From Pontiella sp. (GTDB lineage: Bacteria > Verrucomicrobiota > Kiritimatiellia > Kiritimatiellales > Pontiellaceae): a stretch of 5,043 bases of DNA. The position numbers and the translations under genes were made by a program. The stretch is taken from positions 1-5,043 of the forward strand of contig JAOZKS010000211.1 in the NCBI GenBank assembly GCA_029935255.1. Reading direction: 5' to 3'. The notes under the pieces were generated by a model. It saw nothing but the letters and a program-made list of their open reading frames with translations, did not search any database and had not been told where the DNA came from. Shown in pieces: positions 1 through 5,043 of this stretch (position 1 is the first letter of the stretch; every line of letters starts with the position of its first letter).

Positions 1-2
1 TT

Positions 3-65
3 AAAAGCTATAAGGGAAAAGTTGATCTGGATATCGACCTTGATTCGTTGCGGAACCGCTCGTGA
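3..65 (+). CDS. VapB-like antitoxin, C-terminal fragment (5' end outside window)
   Basis: Only the last 20 codons and the TGA stop are in the window; the gene begins to the left. The visible tail contains YKGKVDLDIDLDSLR, which resembles the C-terminal toxin-binding tail of short VapB antitoxins of the Arc/MetJ-like (DUF2191) type, which often end in a 'L.GKV.W.GDLD.MR' pattern. In such antitoxins the N-terminal part binds the operator DNA and the acidic tail wraps around the PIN toxin to block its active site. The stop (63-65) overlaps the GTG start of the following PIN-domain gene (62-64), the usual arrangement of vapBC operons. The identification rests mainly on that neighbour and on the tail pattern, because the DNA-binding part is not visible. 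Confidence 0.7.
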   Translation, partial: KSYKGKVDLDIDLDSLRNRS

Positions 66-451
66 GCGTATTGGTTGATAGCTCGGTGTGGATCGACTAC
101 TTTCGGGGGTCGAAAAAGACGGCCGCTTTGGATGGCCTCATCGAGGAGGATCTGTTGGCTATCAATGACCTGATTCTTGCAGAATTGATTCCTTATTTGA
201 AAATTAAACGCCAGCGCAAGCTGGAATCGCTTCTTTATTCCGTGGAAAGAATCCCACTTATAATTGATTGGGACGACCTCATCGGGATGCAGGTAAAATG
301 CATTCGGGCGGGGATTAATAAGATTGGGATCCCCGATTTGATTATAGCGCAGCATGCGATCCAGAATAACCAGCTTCTCTTTAGTCTCGATAAGCATTTT
401 AGCCTGATTGGTGGAGTCGCACCCCTTTCCGTATTCGGGGAGTCCAAATGA
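62..451 (+). CDS. vapC: VapC-family PIN-domain ribonuclease toxin
   Basis: A 129-residue protein, the usual length of VapC toxins, made of a single PIN domain. The four acidic residues expected to bind Mg2+/Mn2+ are all present: D6 in the opening VLVDSSVW strand, E41 in LILAELI, D92 in IGIPDLIIA, and D110 in LFSLDKHF. VapC toxins are cytoplasmic endoribonucleases that cut tRNA or rRNA and stop translation when not held by VapB; the target here cannot be read from sequence. The GTG start at 62 is chosen because it puts the first PIN strand right at the N-terminus and overlaps the antitoxin stop by GTGA; no ATG lies nearby. The stop overlaps the ATG of the next gene (ATGA, 448-451). GC over 61-420 is about 47 percent by hand count, lower than the genes downstream, which suggests separate acquisition. 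The active site is intact, so there is no sign of decay. Regulation is probably by a VapBC operator upstream of the window. Confidence 0.93.
   Translation: MSVLVDSSVWIDYFRGSKKTAALDGLIEEDLLAINDLILAELIPYLKIKRQRKLESLLYSVERIPLIIDWDDLIGMQVKCIRAGINKIGIPDLIIAQHAIQNNQLLFSLDKHFSLIGGVAPLSVFGESK
437..442 (+). promoter_or_regulatory. Ribosome binding site of the AddB-like gene, inside vapC
   Basis: GGGGAG lies five bases before the ATG at 448, entirely within the last codons of vapC. A good Shine-Dalgarno match together with the ATGA stop/start overlap supports the ATG at 448 as the true start and implies translational coupling to vapC. Confidence 0.7.
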
Positions 452-3400
452 ACGAACTGATCGTTTTCCCAACCGAGTTGGCGCTTCGCCGCTACCAGCA
501 GGGGCAGGCGTTGGAGCATGGCTGGGTCGATGCCTCGGGCCACACCACCTTTGCCCGGCTCCGCCAGCTCTGCCTGCCCTATGCCAAACTGAAAGGGCGG
601 CGATTGACCCCGGCCAGAAAACTGCTCCTCCGCAAGCAAGTCGTGGAAGTGGCCCGCGGCCACTTTGTCGACGGCGGTCCGTTGGGCTCCCTCTCCGTGG
701 CCGCACTGGGTGATGTGCTCGATCGACTCCTGAGCGAACTGGCCTCGCTCCCCGAGGAGTGCGCACAAATTGTGGACTGGATGCTCAGCCGCTCAGATAA
801 GCACAAGCTCTACCAGCTCGGCATGCTCTTCAGTGTTTGGCGCACCCTCATCCAACAGGAGGGCTTTGTTGACCAACTCGATATCAATACGGCCCTGCTT
901 CGGTTGATGAAAGGAAATCGACAAAACTGGCCGCCGCAGCTGCGCGACACTAAAAAACTAACCTTCCGTTCCGTACGCTGGTTCAATCCGTTCGAGGAAT
1001 CGTGTGTGGTTGCGCTCAACCAAAAGCTAAAGGTACGGGTCGAATCCGCGCTGCCCGCCGCGCATGCCGAAAAATCGGCGGATCGAATGGGGCAGCAGAT
1101 CCGATCCGAAATCATGGGGAAGCCCTGGGCGATCTGGGCGGAAGACCTTGGCGATGCGCTGGCCGTCGACAGCCCCGATGTGCTGCAACTCGACGATGCG
1201 GATCGTATTTCCTTTTCCCGCTCTGCCGGAGCCTACGGCGAAATCGAAGACCTCGCCCGCCACATCTGCTGGCACCTCCAAACGCTGGAAACCTTGCCCA
1301 ACCGCATTGCGCTGGTGGTTCCAAACATCGGAACCGTACAGGACATTATTCCGCACGTTTTTGGCCGCTTTCAAATTCCCTATTATTTCCGCCGAGGCCG
1401 CCCCGTGCTTTCGTCGCCTTGTGTGAAGGCCTTCCTCACGTGGATTGGGTTTCCGTTGCATGCCGATCGCGATACCCTCATCGACCTGATTCGCAACCCG
1501 GCCATCCAATTCGATCATCGAGAAGATACTGTAGAAAATCTGCTGCGCAAAAAAACGCCTCCCCGCGTCGACCCTGCATCCATTTCCTGTTTCCAAGGGC
1601 TGGAAACCTGTTCCGGAATACAGGCTGCGAAAATACTCGAAGAGCGAATTGTTCCACCGGAAGACCACTTTAATACGGAAGCCTTAAAGGCGGTCTCGGC
1701 GGCTCTCGAAACCTTCGGTGACCAGCCTATGCCTTTGGCCGATCTGATTGATCTGCTCGAAGAACTGCTGGAGGATGCCACGGTTCGTCCGCGTGATAGC
1801 CACGAGCAGGGGGTCTGGGTCTTGAACCCGCACGATGCCGTTGGGCTTGACTTTGACCTCGTACTTTTTGCCGGTCTCAATGAAGGCGAGTTTCCGGGGG
1901 TGCCGCAGCAGGATGCTCTGCTGAGCAACAATGAACGGCGCTCGCTTTGGAAACATCTGGAAGAACAAGGTCGTCGCCTTCCTCAATTGGCCCTTCCGCA
2001 ATCGGATGTGCTGTTCGAACAGGAATCAGTTCTTTTCCTCACCGCGCTCGGCATGGCACGCGAGCAACTGGTGCTCTCCTACCAAGCGGTCGATCAGGAA
2101 GGCAACGAAAAGGGCGCCGGCGAATACTATCGCAAGCTCTGGAACCTCGCCGGAGGAACGCTCAGTCCATACGATCAATGGCGCATCGATCTGCTGGAAG
2201 CGAATTCGATTTTTTTCCGGCATTGGAAAAACCAGAAAACCACCGATTCAGAAGAACGGATTCCCATGCCGGGCGAATCCTTCCTTCCCGTCATTCCGAT
2301 CCCGCTATGTCGGGCAAAAGACGAAGTGTTGCAGTCGGCTGTGCAAGGCCGGCTGGAAGCCTACGATGCCGTAGACGTGCCGCAGGCATCCAGCCCCCCT
2401 TCAGTTGGTCATGTGGTGGCGATGCTCAAGATCGAGGCGGAGCGGGAGGCCTTTTTGGAAACACCGCTCGGGGAGCGGACGCCGTCAAGCTATTGCGGCC
2501 ATATCTCGGCGCTGAAAGGTAAATTTCCGGATTGGTTCGAACAGCAGAACGAGCTCAGCCCGACGGCGTTGGAGGCCTTGGCGCAGTGTCGCTATATCTT
2601 CCTGTTGGACCGAATTATGGGTTTGCGCGATCCGCGCTTGGCGGACGACACGCCCGATCCGATGGAGCGCGGCGGGTTGATCCACTCCATTTTGCAGGAA
2701 ATCTATACGGCCATTGCCAACGGCGAATCGAATGTGGATACGCCGCGCTATTGGGCCATCCAAACTTCCAGCGGCTGGAAGAGGCGTAACGAAGGGGGCG
2801 TGGATGCCATTCCGTTGGCCACCTTTTTGCCGGAGTTGAGCGATGAGTACGAAGCCTTTGCCAAAAAGACTGCGGAGCGGCGCATGGACCAAACCCCGCT
2901 TGGTCATCCCGGAGTGTGGGCGGCGGAGCGGGAAAAGATACTGGAGATGGTGCTTAATTTTATCCGCTACGATGCGGAAACCTGCGCCGCCGAAAATCGA
3001 TTCCCCGCGTTGTTCGAACTCAAATTCGGCGGGGAGTCCGCCGTGGATCTGGGGGTTGTGAAGCTGAAGGGCATCATCGATCGCGTGGATTTGGTTTTTG
3101 CGGAGACGGGCGGGTTGCAGAAAATACGGGTGCTCGACTACAAGGGTTCGAGTCGGGCGCGCAGTAAGCCGCAGGAGTATATCGACGAAATCCACCGCAA
3201 CCTCGATTGCCAGCTCCCGGTCTATGCCTTCGCCGCGCAATTGCGGTTCTTCGGCGAAAGCAATTCGAAACAAACCAATGCCATGACCGAGGCCGGATAT
3301 CTGCTGTATGACCGCGAGGTTAAGAAGATTGGACGGGCTCTGGCCAAGAGTTTGATCCCGCTGGATGAACCTGAATTGATCGATGGATTTCTGGAAACAC

Positions 3401-3522
3401 TGTTTATGAATGTCCAACGATTGAAAGACGGCGATTTCGCTGTCGATCCATTGATCGCCGGGTATACTGACTATACGTCGATTTGCCGCACCGAGGCGGT
3501 GGATCGGAAGGATTTAGAGTGA
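448..3522 (+). CDS. AddB-like PD-(D/E)XK nuclease with inactive helicase-like N-terminus
   Basis: A 1024-residue protein, close to the size of proteobacterial AddB (about 1000) and shorter than Bacillus AddB. The N-terminus (FPTELALRRY, residues 7-16) lacks a Walker A GxGK(T/S), so this domain is probably an inactive helicase fold that scans or holds DNA. Residues about 252-330 match the second helicase-like region: a GEIEDLARHI segment, RIALVVPN and YYFRRGRP (312-319). FAGLNEGEFPG (about 474-484) is a hallmark of AddB. The C-terminal RecB-family nuclease is complete: H746 in GGLIHS, E857 before LKFGG, D878 in GIIDRVD, D897 and K899 in LDYKG, and Q922 in QLPVY. AddB works with AddA to resect double-strand breaks before RecA loading; no AddA is visible here. 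Of the four cysteines that hold the AddB iron-sulfur cluster, C714 and C1013 are present, but the two expected in the C-terminal CxYCxYxxxCR pattern are A1004 and T1007. It overlaps vapC by four bases. An alternative is a stand-alone AddB paralogue with a different helicase partner. Confidence 0.88.
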   Translation: MNELIVFPTELALRRYQQGQALEHGWVDASGHTTFARLRQLCLPYAKLKGRRLTPARKLLLRKQVVEVARGHFVDGGPLGSLSVAALGDVLDRLLSELASLPEECAQIVDWMLSRSDKHKLYQLGMLFSVWRTLIQQEGFVDQLDINTALLRLMKGNRQNWPPQLRDTKKLTFRSVRWFNPFEESCVVALNQKLKVRVESALPAAHAEKSADRMGQQIRSEIMGKPWAIWAEDLGDALAVDSPDVLQLDDADRISFSRSAGAYGEIEDLARHICWHLQTLETLPNRIALVVPNIGTVQDIIPHVFGRFQIPYYFRRGRPVLSSPCVKAFLTWIGFPLHADRDTLIDLIRNPAIQFDHREDTVENLLRKKTPPRVDPASISCFQGLETCSGIQAAKILEERIVPPEDHFNTEALKAVSAALETFGDQPMPLADLIDLLEELLEDATVRPRDSHEQGVWVLNPHDAVGLDFDLVLFAGLNEGEFPGVPQQDALLSNNERRSLWKHLEEQGRRLPQLALPQSDVLFEQESVLFLTALGMAREQLVLSYQAVDQEGNEKGAGEYYRKLWNLAGGTLSPYDQWRIDLLEANSIFFRHWKNQKTTDSEERIPMPGESFLPVIPIPLCRAKDEVLQSAVQGRLEAYDAVDVPQASSPPSVGHVVAMLKIEAEREAFLETPLGERTPSSYCGHISALKGKFPDWFEQQNELSPTALEALAQCRYIFLLDRIMGLRDPRLADDTPDPMERGGLIHSILQEIYTAIANGESNVDTPRYWAIQTSSGWKRRNEGGVDAIPLATFLPELSDEYEAFAKKTAERRMDQTPLGHPGVWAAEREKILEMVLNFIRYDAETCAAENRFPALFELKFGGESAVDLGVVKLKGIIDRVDLVFAETGGLQKIRVLDYKGSSRARSKPQEYIDEIHRNLDCQLPVYAFAAQLRFFGESNSKQTNAMTEAGYLLYDREVKKIGRALAKSLIPLDEPELIDGFLETLFMNVQRLKDGDFAVDPLIAGYTDYTSICRTEAVDRKDLE

Positions 3523-3539
3523 ACCAATACACGAAATAC

Positions 3540-3544
3540 AGGAG
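3540..3544 (+). promoter_or_regulatory. Ribosome binding site of the beta-CASP ribonuclease gene
   Basis: AGGAG lies six bases before the ATG at 3551, in the 28-base spacer after the AddB-like stop. Strength and spacing are good and fix the ATG at 3551 as the start. I see no convincing promoter in the spacer, so read-through from upstream is likely. Confidence 0.8.
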
Positions 3545-3550
3545 CAACCA

Positions 3551-4957
3551 ATGGATATAAAACTTAATTTTTTCGGCGCGGCAAAAAACGTTACGGGCTC
3601 TTGTTATTATGTCGAGGCCAACGGGGTTCGGTTGCTCGTCGACTGTGGGCTCTATCAGGAACGCGACCTCAAACCACGCAACTTCGCCGACTTCCCCGTT
3701 CCTCCCGCCACCATCGATGCCGTCCTCTTGACCCATGCACACCTCGACCACTGCGGCCGCTTGCCCAAGCTCGTGAAGGAAGGGTTCAAAGGGAAGATTT
3801 TTGCCACCTCCGCCACCGCCGACATCGCCAACATTATCATGCTCGACTCGGCGCATATTCAGGAAGAGGACATCAAGCATAAGATGAAGCGCCACGAACG
3901 TTCCGGTAAAAAGAGTCCGTTCCCGTATGAACCGCTCTATACCACGGAAGATGCCGAGAAGGCCAATACCCTGTTCGTCAAGGCGACGTACGACACCAAA
4001 ATCGAAGTCGGCAACGGCATCACCGCCGAGTTTCGCGATGCCGGGCATGTGTTTGGATCTTCAATGATTCGGCTGGCGGTGGAGCAGGGCGGCGAAACCC
4101 GTACGATTCTCTTTTCCGGCGATGTCGGCCGCTGGAATCTTCCCATCATGCGCGACCCCTCCCAGTTCGAGCAGGCCGATTATGTGTTGATCGAATCAAC
4201 CTATGGCGACCGCACGCACGGCGAGGTGGCGAGTATTCCCGGCGAGCTGGAACGGATCATCAACGACACGCATGAGGCGGGTGGGAATGTGATTATTCCG
4301 AGCTTTTCCCTGGAGCGTACGCAGGAGCTGCTCTACCACCTGAACAACCTGCTCAATGAAAAACGGATTCCCAAACTGCCGGTTTTTGTCGACAGCCCCA
4401 TGGCCATCAAGGTTACCGAGGTGTTCAAGAAGCATCCGGAGTTGTTCGACAACGAAACCATGGTGCTGCTGAACGAGGGACGGCACCCCTGCGACCTTCC
4501 GGGGCTAACGATGTCGCGCTCGGTGGACCAATCGAAAGCGATTGCCAAAACGCCGGGAACGGCCATCATTATTGCCGGCTCGGGCATGTGTACCGGCGGG
4601 CGCGTGAAGCACCACCTCAAGGTCAATCTGGATCGTCCTGAAAGCACGATTCTCTTCGTGGGCTATCAAGCCTTCGGCACGCTCGGCCGCCACATTCTCG
4701 AAAAGCCCGAAACCATCCGCATCTTCGGCGAAGAATACGACCTCAAGGCGCGGGTTGAAAAGATTTCCGGATTCTCGGCGCATGCCGACAAGGAAGAGCT
4801 GGTTCGGTGGGTTTCATCGATAAAAACCCCGCCGCGCAAGGTATTCATCACCCACGGCGAGGAAAAAGCCGCCACAGCCTTCCAGAAATTCCTCTCCGAA
4901 AAAACCGGATGGGAATGCGTTGTTCCTGAATACGAGCAGGAAGTGGTGTTGGATTAA
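3551..4957 (+). CDS. MBL-fold beta-CASP ribonuclease with RMMBL domain (CPSF73/TTHA0252-like)
   Basis: A 468-residue protein with the full set of motifs of the beta-CASP branch of the metallo-beta-lactamase fold, the group of bacterial TTHA0252 and eukaryotic CPSF-73. The MBL part (about 1-240) starts with FFGAAKNVTGSCY and has D31, the HAHLDH zinc motif (H62, H64, D66, H67), H166 in DAGHVFGS, and D191 in FSGDVG. E215 in ESTYGDR is beta-CASP motif A. The beta-CASP insert spans roughly 245-370, with motif B histidine H354 or H355 in GGRVKHHLK, next to the SGSGMCTGGR and GYQAFGTLGR signatures. Motif C is H411 in SGFSAHADKEEL, at the start of the RNA-specificity (RMMBL) segment, about 385-455. 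These proteins are two-zinc cytoplasmic RNA endo- and/or 5'-3' exonucleases; the exact substrate is not known from sequence. It is not RNase J, which is longer and has an added C-terminal domain. It lies 28 bases after the AddB-like gene on the same strand and is followed by a likely terminator. Confidence 0.95.
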   Translation: MDIKLNFFGAAKNVTGSCYYVEANGVRLLVDCGLYQERDLKPRNFADFPVPPATIDAVLLTHAHLDHCGRLPKLVKEGFKGKIFATSATADIANIIMLDSAHIQEEDIKHKMKRHERSGKKSPFPYEPLYTTEDAEKANTLFVKATYDTKIEVGNGITAEFRDAGHVFGSSMIRLAVEQGGETRTILFSGDVGRWNLPIMRDPSQFEQADYVLIESTYGDRTHGEVASIPGELERIINDTHEAGGNVIIPSFSLERTQELLYHLNNLLNEKRIPKLPVFVDSPMAIKVTEVFKKHPELFDNETMVLLNEGRHPCDLPGLTMSRSVDQSKAIAKTPGTAIIIAGSGMCTGGRVKHHLKVNLDRPESTILFVGYQAFGTLGRHILEKPETIRIFGEEYDLKARVEKISGFSAHADKEELVRWVSSIKTPPRKVFITHGEEKAATAFQKFLSEKTGWECVVPEYEQEVVLD

Positions 4958-4979
4958 GCAAGCACCATTGGGGTCAAAG

Positions 4980-5003
4980 AAGGAGGGGTCAAAGGAGGGG
5001 TCA
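4980..5003 (+). repeat. Perfect 12-bp tandem repeat, two copies, with a third degenerate copy upstream
   Basis: AAGGAGGGGTCA occurs twice back to back, at 4980-4991 and 4992-5003. A further GGGGTCA sits at 4970-4976, so the heptamer appears three times (4970, 4985, 4997) with spacings of 15 and 12. The last copy runs into a palindromic GGGGTCAGACCTC. All of this lies in the non-coding tail after the ribonuclease gene. The look is that of an extragenic repeat element or a small local duplication of the terminator's left arm. Confidence 0.8.
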
Positions 5004-5015
5004 GACCTCTTTTTT
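4991..5015 (+). terminator. Probable intrinsic terminator downstream of the ribonuclease gene
   Basis: GGGGT (4997-5001) can pair with ACCTC (5005-5009), one pair being G-U, around a CAG loop. Six T's (5010-5015) follow directly. The A-rich left flank (4991-4993) can extend the stem into the T run with two more G-U pairs. It begins about 34 bases after the stop at 4957, where a terminator for the gene run would be expected. The stem is short and has wobbles, so efficiency is uncertain; the same structure could equally be a REP-like palindrome. As the extended stem is A-rich on one side and T-rich on the other, it could also work for a gene arriving from the right. Confidence 0.5.
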
Positions 5016-5043
5016 AATCATTTCTCGAAGGGAAACGATCTTT

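Noticed and set aside
1002..1673. Plus-strand alternative frame of 223 codons inside the AddB-like gene
   Set aside because: Its translation is rich in Arg, Pro and Ser without any domain, typical of an out-of-frame reading, while the overlapping frame carries AddB helicase-like motifs.
2485..3417. Minus-strand open frame of 310 codons opposite the C-terminal half of the AddB-like gene
   Set aside because: It lies wholly opposite the plus-strand frame that carries the nuclease motifs (IHS, IDRVD, DYKG, QLPVY). Long antisense frames are expected from the codon bias of GC-rich genes, and its translation shows no family I recognise.
62..3522. vapC-AddB fusion or frameshift
   Set aside because: The overlap is a clean ATGA stop/start with a Shine-Dalgarno site, and both proteins have complete termini, so they are two separate coupled genes.
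3404..4048. Minus-strand open frame of 214 codons across the AddB-like/ribonuclease junction
   Set aside because: It covers the HAHLDH zinc motif region of the ribonuclease in antisense and has no recognisable domain. The sense frames and the AGGAG site explain the region.
4970..5003. CRISPR-like array
   Set aside because: The repeats are 7-12 bases, directly adjacent or nearly so, and have no spacer-sized intervals.
5001..5043. Possible C-terminal end of a minus-strand gene entering from the right (reads KIVSLREMIKKEV then TGA)
   Set aside because: Only 13 codons are visible and the stop falls inside the palindromic terminator/repeat. Such a short open frame occurs often by chance, so it is not listed as a gene; sequence to the right would settle it.

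Overview
The window carries a compact, entirely plus-strand run of genes, almost gap-free up to about 4957: the tail of a VapB-type antitoxin, a complete VapC-type PIN toxin, a large AddB-like PD-(D/E)XK nuclease, and a beta-CASP metallo-beta-lactamase-fold ribonuclease. Nothing in it is eukaryotic, viral or an obvious plasmid backbone. It reads as a bacterial chromosome of moderately high GC: about 60 percent in sampled 60-base stretches of the large gene, against about 47 percent by hand count across positions 61-420. The taxon cannot be fixed from sequence alone. The style of the AddB-like and beta-CASP proteins, together with the GGGGTCA/GGGGTCAGACC repeat at the right end, would fit a PVC-group bacterium such as Kiritimatiellota, but this is a weak guess from memory.

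Layout. 3-65: last 20 codons of an antitoxin. 62-451: VapC toxin, whose GTG start overlaps the antitoxin stop. 448-3522: 1024-residue AddB-like protein, whose ATG overlaps the vapC stop (ATGA), with a GGGGAG ribosome binding site inside the end of vapC. 3523-3550: short spacer with an AGGAG site. 3551-4957: 468-residue MBL-fold/beta-CASP/RMMBL ribonuclease. 4958-5043: non-coding tail with a perfect 12-bp tandem repeat and a hairpin followed by six T's, probably the transcription terminator.

How the genes may work together. VapB/VapC form a toxin-antitoxin pair in which VapC cleaves RNA. The AddB-like protein has the architecture of the nuclease subunit of AddAB double-strand-break end-processing enzymes: a degenerate helicase-like N-terminus and a RecB-family nuclease at the C-terminus. 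Its expected helicase partner, AddA, is not seen in the window. The beta-CASP protein has every catalytic motif of an RNA endo/exonuclease. The strand and the stop/start overlaps suggest that vapB, vapC and the AddB-like gene are co-transcribed and translationally coupled, with the ribonuclease gene probably on the same transcript. The most notable points are the coupling of an AT-richer toxin-antitoxin module to a recombination nuclease gene, the loss of two of the four cysteines expected for the AddB iron-sulfur cluster, and the repeat/terminator structure at the right end. I see no convincing evidence for a wholly new system.
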